Shown one piece after another: positions 1-12,600 of a stretch of DNA of 64,000 nucleotides. Under the pieces are notes generated by a model, which was not told where the DNA came from, made no database searches, and saw only the letters and a list, made by a program, of their open reading frames with translations. The stretch is from Eudorina sp. 2006-703-Eu-15 (lineage: Eukaryota > Chlorophyta > Chlorophyceae > Chlamydomonadales > Volvocaceae). The DNA is taken from assembly GCA_003117195.1 (NCBI GenBank), contig BDSI01000030.1, forward strand, positions 1,079,355-1,143,354, read 5' to 3'. The stretch's first letter is position 1; each line of letters begins with the position of its first letter. A program made the translations under genes and the position numbers.

Positions 1-3000
1 ACAGTGGACCTCCTTGCACCCGTCCACGCACCCCCCGAGTAAAGCAAGCGCCGCGGGTCGCGCCTTGTTCGGCAACCCACCCACCTGAGTACAGCGCCGC
101 CGCGCCCTCGTTCCGCAGGATCCCCGCCAGAGTGCTGAAGGGGCCGGTGCCGTACCGGGGCCCCGCCACAGACGCCATCAATCGTGTCCGCACCACGTCC
201 AGTGGAAAGCAAACGAGCGTGGCCGTGACACCTGTTGGGGAGGACAGACCCATCAGTCCATGCCGCATAAGGCACCATGTCGCTGACACCGTGTTCGAGG
301 CCATAAGAACGCAACAACTAATGATGCGGTGCCGGGGGCTCAGACACCAACTAATGATACGGTGCCGGGGGTTCAGACACCTACTAACGTAAAAACTCAC
401 GCCCAAACGCGCAGTTTCGTCATATTACACCTGGCGACCCAGACATCCAGCGCCGACTGCCATGCCACCTCGTCGCCACGTGATAACGAAAATCACAGCG
501 CGCGACAACCATTCCCCGGAGTGGCCTACCAGAGAGGTACTTGGCCAGGCTACGTGTTTACACACATCAGTATCATCGTCTCCACTCCCCGATTATCCTG
601 CTGGGCCTCCTTTCCCCCTCAGGCCCAGGCTCAGCGCACCCGCACAGGCTCCTGCCAGGAAGCGCTCGAAGTTATCATCCCGACCCCAGAGCACCAGGAG
701 GGCGCTGCGGTACATGTCGAAGGAGAAGAAATTCACCGCCTGGAAAGCGGCAGTCAAGAGGAGGAAAGAGATGAAGCATCGAGAAGGCTGGGAGCGGCGC
801 CTGGTAATCTCCCCCTTGTGTACCTTGTCGCGTCGTGTATCGCGTCGTGTGTTGTTGAGTGGCAAGTAGTGAATGGTTTGCAGCAAGAGCTACGTGTCTC
901 CTCTTTGGCAGGCAAGGGTGTGCGTGAGTGTCATTGGGACACAGGAGAAAAGCAACGTTGGGTGCGTGCACGTAAAGGAGCGACAGCGTGGCGTGAAGCT
1001 GTGCTGAGAAGAACCTCAACGCAAGCTGGCTGGCGGCTCGCTGCATCGCTGGCAACTCTGCCGTCACACGGCACACAGACCGCACCATCTGCCCGGGTGC
1101 ATACCTTGAAAGGTGCGGTCCGCAGCACATTGAGCGCGTTCCCCTTCCAGAAGCCGCCGATACCCTCCGTGCGTAGCACCTGAGGTCGTGTAGGCAACAA
1201 CATCAGATGCGTTGGCCGCATCAGATGCGTTGTCAGCATCATGTAGGCAAAAGCATAAGATGCGTCACTGGTCAAGCCTGCCCGCAGTTCAGTTCCAACC
1301 GCTCCCGCGTCCCCAGCACCTTTGTCCGTAATCGGATCGCGTGCTGGCGATACGGCCGCAGCAGCCCGTCCTGATGAAACGAGTAACCCACATCCTGAAC
1401 GCCTCCATAGCTGACGAAGACAATAATCTCATCAACCAAAGTAAAATGGTGATAAACTCCGTTGCCGTCCTAGCGTGCATCCCTAGTCACTGACGCTATT
1501 GGGGTTGTTCAGGCAATAGCTACGCTTGTTGACAACGGGGACAAGCTGCCCGGGCCCGTTGAAACGCCCGGTCGGGAGTCAGGGTCCACCTTGTAACGGT
1601 TACATTGTACGAGAGACAATGGGAGACACAAAGCAGGCCCCACCTACCTGCGCGGCCGTCGTGAACGCGTCCCCTGTCCCGTTCTTCAGGAGGAGGTCCA
1701 TCTTGACTCGCTCCAGTGGGGCTACACAGGTGCGTGAGACCACCGCGCTCATGGCCCCCGCAAAGAGGAGCTTGCAATACCTGCGCACAGACAGACAGGA
1801 GGCGTGACAGTGGTTAAAATCCGATAAAGATCTAGACTGGAAACCGAAACCCCTTGTCCACATGCCCGACGAAATAGGGATGAGCGCAAGGGCAATGCCT
1901 AAACCTCGATTCTCTAGGGTCCATGACGAGCGCAACATGAACACATGATAGACGATGAATATGATGTCAAGCCCCTTGGCCAACCTGACTGGGTTGCCAA
2001 ACACGTTCTTCTTCTCCGCCTCCACCTCCACCACAGCCTCGTGCGCCGCCACCGCCTCCTCTGGCGCTGCTGTTGCAAGTGCGCCCTGCTGCATGGGGCC
2101 TGTCCCTGGCAGCGGCGGTTGTGGCGCCGTCGACACGGCAGCAGAACCGGACGTACGGCACACCGTGATCGTCGTGCTCGCGCCGGGGCCGCCGCCGCCG
2201 CCATCGCTTCTGGTTCCGCCCCTTGCGAAACCAACATCGTTGCTGCCAGGCAAGTCACTACTGTCAGCCCTGTGTTCGCACCATCCGGAGCTCGCCCGCT
2301 CCACCGCGCCCGGTGCAGCTGCTAAAGCCAGCGCCGCAGGTGGTGGCAGCGCGGCTGCGGCCTGCCGCCCTGCTGTCTGCGACTCGCTAACGGGCAGGGT
2401 TGCGCCCTGCTGCGGCTGCGCCTGTGGCGGCTGAACGGGCACCTGGGCGCCGGCCGGGGTAAGACGGCTGCTGGTGCCCAAGCAGCGCATCAAAACGCCG
2501 GACACGATCTGGCCTTGCTCGCCCCACACCTGCGTCGGGGTACGGGCAGGGGAGCCACGATGTTTGGACGCGGCATATTGGCCATTCCCCGTCACAAGCC
2601 CAGCCCGGCATGTCCTTCCCAGCACATCCTCGCGTGCGTCATGTCAGATCTCCCAACACAATCAGCACCAGACAGCACGCCTAAGCTGCTGCTCGAGTCC
2701 CGCCGGCATCGTCCACCTCACCCTGGGCAAGTGCACGAGCGCTGCGGCCACGGACGCCAAACAGGCCGCCTGAAGCTGATCAAGAGGTCGCGGACGCTCC
2801 CACGCTGCAGCGTCCGCATGGCCCTCGTAGGGTGCCATGGCTGGGGAGGCCCATGTGGTAGTTGTGAAGCTGATGCGCGGCTGGACGAGCGCTGACGTGC
2901 CGACTGACTGCAACTGCATTGGTCGGGCGTCCGGATGACCGAGCTGAAACTGAGCCGTGTGATTCGAGCTGCCCAGCAGCTGCAGCAGCTCGCGCTGCGG

Positions 3001-3474
3001 CTGCGCTTTACCGGCGTTCGCACCATCGTCAGCAGTCGAGTGCGGGTCCGTAACGCTGGTGGCGTGACCAGTCAAGGGCACGTTTTCCGCTGCGTCACCA
3101 CTGAGCACGCCCGCTCCGCAGCTGCCATGACATTTGTAGCCTCGCGCAAAAGGTATGCAGCTTGCGGCGCCAATTTGTCGCGAACTTGGCGGCCGGGCCT
3201 GCACAACGCTGTCGACCCTGGCCCCATTCGGTGGCGAAGGCCCTTCCGTCAAACGCCATGCCGTCAGGGAAGCATTGACAGCAGCCCTGCCTTGACGCAA
3301 GCTGCTGCTTCCCGGCCGTTGAAAATCGAAGCGCCAAACAATTGGCTTGGCTTCTAAGATCGCAGGCTGGTCCTGCCCAAAGGAATGGATTGGTGTTGAG
3401 GCTTGAGACAGTTGAGGCTCGCCAAGGCCGGGGCAGCGTCCTCGCACGACGAAACAGGTCGCGGTCTGGGCCAT
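1..3474 (-). CDS. BTL-type mitochondrial substrate carrier (adenine nucleotide transporter-like), 3' part outside window
   Basis: Mitochondrial carrier (SLC25) protein, closest by eye to plant BTL1-3 adenine nucleotide transporters of organelle inner membranes. Exons, each in phase: 2722-3474, 1985-2529, 1648-1780, 1105-1179, 640-739, 85-231; the gene continues past position 1. The last four exons give carrier repeat 1 (KLLFAGAMSAVVSRTCVAPL then ERVKM, followed by GFWKGNALNVLRTAPFK and NFERFLAGACAG) and the start of repeat 2 with a textbook PLDVVRTR signature. About 432 residues of low-complexity sequence precede the carrier domain in this model; that extension depends on the start at 3474 and a 192-bp intron, both consistent in frame but unsupported by homology. 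It may hold a transit peptide. The rest of the carrier (second half of repeat 2 and repeat 3) lies off the edge. Substrate specificity is inferred only from family resemblance. Confidence 0.85.
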
Positions 3475-4735
3475 CTTATGCGCGCAACAAGCAATTGAAA
3501 TTGCGCATTCAAAGTTCTCTCAACGTCCTATCTCAGATGTCTGAGAACCTTTGGAATCCGCGTTCATTCCTCACTGAAGCGCTGGCAGGAACACTAGAGA
3601 AGGTAGACCGGGACAGCTGAAGCTTGCCGAACTAATGTAGCTGCAAATGACCAGTGTTTGCTAGCATAATGGGCGATTAAAATAAAACAAACCGTGAGGG
3701 CATCATAACGGGAATGTCGTGATCTGGGAATGGCATATGCAAACATGAAACGTGCGGTCTCGGCGATATATTATTGTGTTATCCTTTATTATTTGAATAT
3801 GAACTTCTATGGTTTTTACCCACATCTGCTGCTCTGACGCGTCACGTTTGCACTTTTTCACCAACACAGTAAAACTGCAGTCGCTCCAATTGAAACCTGC
3901 CTTGCCACATTTTCATAGTATCGCACTCTCGTTATTACAATCATGCACAGACACTCTACAACGTGTGTTTCATGTCGCCGCCTTCTGGAAGGTTGTGTGA
4001 GTGTGAGCCCCTTTGAGCTTGTGCAATTTCCACCCATCCAACAGTTGTATTGATAAGGACTCCTTACTGAATAATGTTTACCAATAAAAACGAAGGACGG
4101 CGGTTGTAGTGTCCCGTGGTACACTTAGTCAATCCGTTCTGCGTCCCTGTGGGCACTCATGACATGCGTACCGTAGCTCACGTCAGCAAAACTACTCACA
4201 GTCAACAGGTTGCAGCTTTCTGATTGCCTGCGTCTATCTAGAACCGAACAGAACAGGGAGACCTCCCAAGTCTGGACCGTAAAAGAGGAATCAACGGTTC
4301 AGATAATGGGGCACCGTTTCCAGGCCCCATCACAGCCGTGAGCCGTCAGGGACTGCTGCCCACAAACTGAACGGTGCGCCATGAACTGCATGGCGTGTAA
4401 CCGTAGCGTTGCACGGTGGGCCCTTAGTCGAACAGGGTAAGCGCCATGAACGAACGAGTGTTACAGGTGATGGGTGGCAGCCGATGCAGGGTATGTTCGC
4501 TGTGCGCATGTTTGGTCGACTCAGGACACTGCTCGTCGTACGTACATACATCCCTATTCTCAGAGCGAGATGTTTTTGGGCACGGATAGATTAGTAATGG
4601 TATCTGAGGGACTGGCTACTCTGCGCACCTTATGCTAACACTGTGGCTTTGTGATGCTGCGACCGTGTCGGAATGACAATGCCAATTATTATTACGGACT
4701 GAAGCATGTCGGCTGTCGTTAAGCACCTGCTGAAT
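3475..4735. other. Intergenic, no gene seen
   Basis: The stretch between the divergent carrier and REJ genes is richer in A and T than its surroundings, with only short open frames that resemble nothing I recognise. It probably holds the carrier gene's upstream region. I see no promoter motif I would defend. Confidence 0.6.
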
Positions 4736-5720
4736 GAATGAATGAACGTTACAGCGGGATCACCGGTGTATACCAGGGCAAGCCCCAGCAGGCCCCACCG
4801 CCAAGGCGGCAGGACACCTCCACACCTCAACGCCGCACCCAAAAACACACCGGGCCATGACCCCACCCAGACAGACACCGAAGTAAGCAGAGGCGCGCAG
4901 CGGGGCAACACTACCAAAGGGATCGGGCTGAATGTATGAATGAACGTTGGGCGCGGGGTCGGGATCATCGCACCCAACGAAGGAAGTCTCCAACAGCACT
5001 CAAGGCGCCGAGCGACAACATTTCGGCGCCCAATGAAGCCCAGAAGACCGTTATAGGTATTACTGCCGCGGATGGGCAAGCTGGTTCCTGGTAGGTGGCT
5101 GTACAGTTTTTTTTGAATGATTTACGTTACAGCGGACCCCTAAAGGGATCAACGGTGTATACCAGGGCAAGCCCCAGCAGGCCCCACCGCCAAGGCGGCA
5201 AGACACCTCCACAACTAAACGCCGCACCCAAAAACACACCGGGCCATGACCCCACCCAGACAGACACCGAAGTAAGCAGAGGCGCGCAGCGGGGCAACAC
5301 TACCAAAGGGATCGGGCTGAATGTATGAATGAACGTTGGGCGCGGGGTCGGGATCATCGCACCCAACGAAGGAAGTCTCCAACAGCACTCAAGGCGCCGA
5401 GCGACAACATTTCGGCGCCCAATGAAGCCCAGAAGACCGTTATAGGTATTACTGCCGCGGATGGGCAAGCTGGTTCCTGGTAGGTGGCTGTACAGTTTTT
5501 TTTGAATGATTTACGTTACAGCGGACCCCTAAAGGGATCAACGGTGTATACCAGGGCAAGCCCCAGCAGGCCCCACCGCCAAGGCGGCAAGACACCTCCA
5601 CAACTAAACGCCACGAATAAAAAACACACGGGGCCATGACCCCACACAGACAGACACCGAAGCAAGGAGAGGCGCGCAGCGGGGCAACACTACCGAAGGG
5701 ATCGATAGACACAGCAAAGG
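4736..5720 (-). repeat. Tandem 389-bp repeat containing LINE 3' tails (about 2.5 copies)
   Basis: The motif GTATACCAGGGCAAGCCCC recurs at about 4767, 5156 and 5545, a spacing of 389 bp. The first two units are almost identical over their length; the third diverges after about 5640. Read on the minus strand, each unit ends with the same roughly 185-bp sequence as the 3' end of the retrotransposon at 19600-22233, finishing in GTAACGTTCATT-type sequence. The remainder of each unit (for example 4930-5110) has no match elsewhere in the window. The pattern suggests a LINE tail inserted on the minus strand and then duplicated with flanking DNA. Confidence 0.85.
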
Positions 5721-6655
5721 GGGGGATCCCCAGAAAACGCCCTGGCCCCGCGCGCGGATTTACCGTCTTGGCGGCGTCTATGCCCACCAGGATTTTATGG
5801 AGCCGCTCTGTTCGTTGTGGGCGGGGCGCTGTCCATGCATCTCGATAAGGTGCGTGCGTGGATGCATCCACCAAAGCACCCAGGCACTTCGTCAAGATGG
5901 ACATACGCCGCCCCGCCCACAGCAGCGTGCGGCTCCATGAAATCCTGGTGCACTCAGGCCTCAATTTACGATACCGTAAATCGGTACAGGCCCGCCCGCC
6001 CCAGGAACAAACCGGCTGGCTCAGCCGCGACAGTACGACTTCTTTGGGCGCGACGATCCCTACCCGCCCCGTGCCCAGCGACAGTTGCCTGGTGATGCTT
6101 CCTCCTGCTCAGCCCTGCTCAGCGAATTCCTATTCTACTGGTTGATAACCTTTGGCAAGAGCCCGCCATGTAGGCAGCCTAGTAGCGCATGAACTGGTCA
6201 AAACAAGTCACCTACTCGTTCATCGGATCAAATCGGGTGTTGATATCACAGCTAATCTCTCGTTTCTTACATGCTGCTTGGATCCTCTTGGATGCTGCTA
6301 CCCGCTCGTACGCAAAAGTGACGTCCAGCGTCTGTTACCCTGTTACCCTGTTACCCTGTTACCTGTATCGGACAATGGATCTCCTTGCACAACACATCCG
6401 CGTGACGCCAGGGTTACCAGCCTGGACTGTGATGTCTGTTCGAAGAAGACAGTTGAAAGTATTGGATGTGTTCTTTTTCTTGTAGGCATTAAAATTTACT
6501 GTATTCATTCATAACCGAGTCGTGTATTGGCATCAGTTACCGAAGGGCGCAACGAGCCGACGACTTTGAACTTCTACTTCGAGAGCCTGACGACCATTTT
6601 GATGAACCCTTCAGCCTTCCTCAGCTTTTAATAACTCGTATTCATATTATTTATT
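5721..6655. other. Intergenic upstream of the REJ gene
   Basis: No supportable gene. A minus-strand open frame (5449-5964) runs from unrecognised sequence into the LINE tail and is not convincing. Four consecutive TGTTACCC units lie at about 6336-6363. The region just before 6656 is AT-rich and probably contains the promoter and 5' UTR of the downstream gene. Confidence 0.5.
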
Positions 6656-9600
6656 ATGGATTTTGGATATCAGTTCCGTGATGTCGATCGCACGACCACC
6701 GTCGCGCATACTCTTCCTGCAGCTCGACTTTCATCCTCATCAAGACGATGGCTCGTAGTAAATTGCATTTTATCTTATGTATTGTGGGCACAATCGGTAA
6801 GATATGTATGCGTAAATTCATCGGAAATCGCCCACCTCAAGCGTACCGGTATGTGCTGACTGTCGCAGGTGCCGGTTTACCCTACGTACCCGGATCCTCC
6901 AAGCCCCGCTAGGAACCCAAGCCCTGTGCCAGTCTACCCAAATTATCCAGATCCACCAAGACCCATCGCACCATCTCCACTGGCACCAGATTTAGCTCTG
7001 ACATCCCCTGTACCGATGCAGTCGCCGCCTTCTGACCCAGTCCGGGAAACTGCCTCCCCGCCGCCCGATGCGTCAATGCCCACCAGACCACCCCCGCTTG
7101 AGCCCAGTCCGCGGTCCGAACGTCCACCAGCTGTCCCACGTTCACTACCACCGCTTTCACCTCCACCGCACTCCAGCTCTGTGTCGCCCTCCCTTGAGCC
7201 CCCAGCTGCGCCCCGGCATCGCCCAAGCCTTCCCCCGGCAGCTGATCCAACCGGTCCATCTCCGTCTCCTCCATCAACCCCACTGCCTCCTGCGTCCGCG
7301 CTACCCACGACGCCTGGTCGAGACCTGCCGCCACTAGCATCACCGCCGCCTCAGTCACCTCAGGCAGCCGGCCTTGTACCTCCCTCTCAAACTTTCCATC
7401 CCTTCTCGCCTACTCCACCTCCCACCAGCTACAGCCCTGCTCTCTTACCAGGGCCTCCGCCGGCGTCAACTCAGCTGCCAACTCCACCAAGTTCACTACC
7501 GTTTTCGTCACCGCCGACTCCTCTTCCATCTCCTGCGCTTCCCTCACCGCCGTCTCCGAGTCCTCCTCTTCCATCTCCTGCCCTTCCCTCACCGCCGTCT
7601 CCGAGTCCTCCCCTTCCATCTCCTGCCCTTCCCTCACCGCCGTCTCCGAGTCCTCCTCTTCCATCTCCTGCCCTTCCCTCACCGCCGTCTCCGAGTCCTC
7701 CTCTTCCATCTCCTGCCCTTCCCTCACCGCCGTCTCCGAGTCCTCCTCTTCCATCTCCTGCCCTTCCCTCACCGCCGTCTCCGAGTCCTCCCCTTCCATC
7801 TCCTGCCCTTCCCTCACCGCCGTCTCCGAGTCCTCCTCTTCCATCTCCTGCCCTTCCCTCACCGCCGTCTCCGAGTCCTCCCCTTCCATCTCCTGCCCTT
7901 CCCTCACCGCCGTCTCCTAGACCTCCCCTTCCATCTCCTGCCCTTCCCTCACCGCCGTCTCCGAGACCTCCCCTTCCATCTCCTGCCCTTCACTCACCGC
8001 CGTCTCCAAGTCCTCCTCTTCCATCTCCTGCCCGTACCCCACAGCCGCCCTCCCTACCTTCACCACCCTCGCCATCCAGTCCCTCTCCGCCGCCAAGCCC
8101 CCGGCCCCCGACTCATTCCCCGCCACCAAGGCCGCCAAGCCCCCCACTCGGCCCTTGCGAAGTCTGCCGCTCTTGTCTCATCACTGTGCAACCTGTCGTG
8201 ATGGCAGCTCTCGATAACAATTCCACACCACTCCAGCTCTCCAGTGCCTTCCTCCGGCTCTGCAACTCCGCCTTCGAGCCTTCGTCTTGCGGTCGCGTAG
8301 CCATCAGCATCCTGTCCGGGACCTCCAACATTGCCGCGCGCGCCGGCGCGCTGTGCACGGCCGCCAGCCGCTGCAACGCCTCCGCCGCCTGCAGCCAGCT
8401 GAGCGTCCCACGGGTCACCATCAGCATCAGCAACGGCAGCGGCAGCGCCACCAACAGCGGCTCCAGCAGCACCAGCCCCGCCAACGGCACCAGCCCCGCC
8501 AGCGGCACCAGCCCCGCCAACGGCACCGGCGCTGCTGGCAGCTTCGTGGTCGGGCCACTGGACTTGTGTACAGCTGAGGGCGTGGCGGGTGGCCTGATGA
8601 CACCGCTACCCAGCGCCCCGCTAACGCCTGTCAGCTGCTTCTCCAACCTGAACTGCAGCTCCGGAAACGTGTGCCTCATACCGGACGCCAACCCGCCGCG
8701 GCGCTGCACGTGCCAACTGGGCCAGGACGTCTGCCAGCCCGTCGGGACCTGCGTGCAGTTCTGTGCCCTGAACTCCACCGTGGCCCAGCTGCAGCTCCTC
8801 AACTCGGGAGCGGACGCGTGCAATCCCGCCGCCACCGCCGCCACCGCCAGCGGCAGCAACGGTTGCGGCGCGGGGACAATGTGTACGGCAATGAGCAACT
8901 GCACCGTGTACGGCTGCGACGCGGTCAGTCAGAGCATCGTGCAGATGCCGTGCAGGGGCCGCTGCGTGCCCACCTCGCTGGCGCTCGTGACCGCGAGGCT
9001 GGCGGATGACGGGGCGTCGGTGGCGGTGGCGCTGAGTGCGGCCGCAGCTCCGATGAGCCGGGCGCCTTGCGAGGCGGTGTTTGCGGCCGCTTCCGTGGCC
9101 AAGCTGGGCGGGACGGCCGCTGGCGCGTTATGCAGCGTGTCGTTCAAGACCTTGACGGTGGCGCTGCCGACGTCTGCGACCCTGCGGGTAGGCAGAAGGC
9201 TGGAAGTAAGGCGGCGGGCAGCGGGGTTGCTGGCCGAGCGATGTCGTGATGAGCAGCGCCTCATCGGTTTGTTGAAGTTGTTGCGCGTAGTAATCGAAGT
9301 TCGTGCGTTATCTATTGCGTTCGTGCCCGAGTGAGAAGTACCGCTTTTGGCCCTTCCGCGTGAGCCTTGTCCGACAGCCATACATACCGCACTCGGGACT
9401 GAGTCCCTCCCGGTTGTCAAAAAGGATAGCGAAACCGCAGAAGAGCAACAAACCGCCGATACCCGCCGCCGATGCTGGCATTGACGGAGACGGCGAAGCG
9501 TTGACTCGAACGAAAGTGGTAGACGCATTATGTGTTCAGACAGCGGACGGCTGACCAAGTGGCAAACACCGTAGTAGGGCAGGCGAGGAGAGTGGTAACC

Positions 9601-12600
9601 CCAAGGGCTGCCGAGGAGTCCCTCCATCCACTGCGCATGAACCTGTGTCAAGGTGGACCCTTGACATCTGTCTATCTGCTCGTCCCGTCTGCCATTATTC
9701 CTGTGCGTGGCCACCCCCGCTTCCTTCCTGCCTCATGTACGTAGCCCAATGACACACTGGAGCTGGCGGCGCCCTCTGCGCTGGTGGGCGCACTCAGCAG
9801 GGCGCCCTTCTCGGGGCGTGTCAAGGTGAGGAGCCCGCCCGGATGGATGGATGGATGGATGGATGGATGGATGGATGGATGGATGGATGGATGGATGGAT
9901 GGATGGGCTCTCGGGACGCACCCCTGTCTGGACGCACCCCTGTCTGGACGCACCCCTGTCTGGACGCTGTCTCACCCATATTATGGCGTGACGCATGCTT
10001 CGTCTGGCTTTCTGTGTCCGCAACTTCATCATCCGTCGGTGCCGTCAGGTCGACCCGTGCAGCGACTGCGAAGCGCATGTGCCGCTGATCGATGGCCCGC
10101 TAGTGGTGGTGCCGCCGTGTGACGGCAGCGACAGCGACCTCCTCGCCGCCGCCGCCTCCCTGCCGCCGTCCTTCGACGCGTCGGCATCCCTGGACCCGTC
10201 CGGACGCGCTGCTTGGGACGATGTACGCTGGTCCGTACCGACGGGGTACGGCACCGCCGCGGGTCGTAGCACCCTCGAGGCTGCTGTCAGCCGTGCCAAC
10301 AGCAACGCGGGACCCAGGTGCGCGCGCTTGAGCGGCGGGCACGCGGGCCCTTGAAATAATAATGCGTCAAGGTGATGACAGTCGATCGCCCGGACAGCTT
10401 TCACGGCGTCGCTCTCCTCTCCGCGCGGGTCGTGAACCCTGAACCGAGCCCCGCCCTCCTGTGGGTCACAGCAGCGGCATGTTTTTCGGAGGTCTGCAAC
10501 AACGTGAGGCTGGAGGATAGCTAGGACAGGTAGTTAGGGCAGTTAGGGCAGTTAGGGCAGTTAGGACAGTCCGGTGCCGCGGCCGTAGGGAGGGAAGGAG
10601 CACAGGGAGCAGCGCCACAGATAGAGGGGCCAAGACAGTCGGTGCCGCATCGCGGCGCAGCCTCCAGGACGGTGATGCTGCGTGCGTAGCTATGTCGCCC
10701 GATCAGGCAGGCACGCACCTGCATGGATGGACTCCGACGGGCGGCGGTCAGAGGGAGGGCCCTACCTTTGACATCCGTCCACTAGTCGGTGCAGGCGTAC
10801 ATGCCGATCTGTAGTAGGTGTTGTACAATGGTCGGCCCTACACCTCAAATACGGTGCGAAGCCTTGTATCAGCATCTCGAGAAGGCTTTGCCGGCTCTCA
10901 TCACCTACTACACGATCGACCTGGTGGGCGCAGGCCCCGCATGTAGAGGAGACCCTCATATCCATCCATCCATACATGTGCCTGTAGTGCCTTGCATAAC
11001 CATTCTTATTGTTGGCAGGGCCAATGTGGTGATGAGGCCTACATCTATAACCATGCGGTGCGGAACGGTGCGGTGCGGTGCGGTGCGGTGCGGAACCAGT
11101 TCAGTGTGTGAGGCCCCGGTCACGCAGTGCCGCCTTACCTTCAAAGTTATAATGCCGTACACGCCCATGGCCGCTGGCACTGCTGCTCGCTCCCGCTGTT
11201 TGTACGTGGCAGGGATCGCCTGGTGCTGAGCCTCACAACCACGGACGTCCGGAACCTGCCCAGTGGCACCTACCGCCTGCAGGTCGGTCATCAGGCGCTG
11301 TCGAACTAGCCACGTACGTACGGGCTCCACACTGACTCCCATCCAAGCAAACGCGATGGGAAAGCAACCAAGCATACATGCATGTATGCGCGTTGTGCCC
11401 GCCCGAGTCAGCTTTGGCGGGGTATAAATGTAGATGCCGACGTGGCCGCCCAAACTTGGTACGTACGTCGCCTGACGCCCGCCCGCCCGCATTTTTACAT
11501 AGCTCGAGACCGTCCGCACGGACCGATCACATGCGTACAGCACGCAGCAGGCACTACATACCGCACCAAGTCCCCTCCCACAGCCCGCCAGCCATCACTC
11601 CAGTGTATGTCGCCGCGCGCACGTACGTACGGTACATCCGTATGTACTCTCTCTGCCGTAATTACAGGTCACCCTGAGATCTTGGATGGGCACCTCCGGG
11701 ACCGCCAACATCACCTTCGACCGGGTTGCAGCCGCCCTGGCCCCGGCAGTGCGCATCCCGGGACAGCGGCAGCAGTCCTTCCGCACCACCACGGGCATCC
11801 GGCTGACCGCGGACCCGGGTGCGGTGTGCGGAGGTGCGTGAGCGAGGGACGGATGGGTGGATGAGGGTTTCTGTGCTTGATGATTTGATGCATGTATGAG
11901 TGAGGGCTGATGATGAGCGAGGCTGCAGTGGTCGGCATACTTGACCGACCCCTACCTCCACGACGCCACGGTGTATGTAGCTGTTGGGCCGTTTCTAGAC
12001 GCTGAAGTCCATTATTCGTGTTTTTTGTGTTTTAGTTTTCTTGGATGGGCTTCGAGCCCTGGTGGCGGGTTACTGTTGTCCTGCTATATATCACACGGAG
12101 GTGCGTGGTCGATCCCACTGCGCGGAGCGAGCTGTTCACACTGGTATCCCATACACTGTGGATCGATCGACCGCGTGCAACTATACGTACTTCCGACGGG
12201 CGTACATACACGCAGGTAAAACCGTCCAGTGGCAGTGGAGCTCCCCCAGCGGATGGGCGGGCCTGCCGGGGACGGGGCTGCGCGGCCCGTCCCTCTACGT
12301 GGCGGGCCCGGTAATGGCGCTGCACAGCCAGTCGGTTACCCTGGAGGTTCGCGGATCCTTCGACGATTTCGGTGGGTGCGTCCAGCAGTCCGTTTTTCTG
12401 TTAGTTGTTGGAACCATAGAACCCTCCGTCCTCCGAGCGACAGGGCGCTGCTGTTGCGCTGTCCATACATGCTATCGATGAAGTTGAAGCTTTGACGGAC
12501 CTTGCGGGTTTTAGACGCCCGGCGCGAAGCCGTTCGCGCGGTTTTACCTTGCTTCATTTTATGCACAAGTTACTAATAAAGGTTACGATGCGAATTATTC

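Noticed and set aside
4736..5720. CRISPR array
   Set aside because: Units are 389 bp with no short repeat-spacer pattern, and the genome is eukaryotic.
5449..5964. Minus-strand gene of 171 codons
   Set aside because: It crosses from unrecognised sequence into the LINE tail with no family resemblance or splice structure.
6336..6363. Possible telomere-like repeat (TGTTACCC)
   Set aside because: Only four units, and the sequence differs from TTTTAGGG of volvocine telomeres; treated as a microsatellite.
7410..7907. Minus-strand repetitive acidic frame with [15 protein letters not shown] units
   Set aside because: Exact shadow of the 45-bp Ser-Pro repeat on the coding strand.
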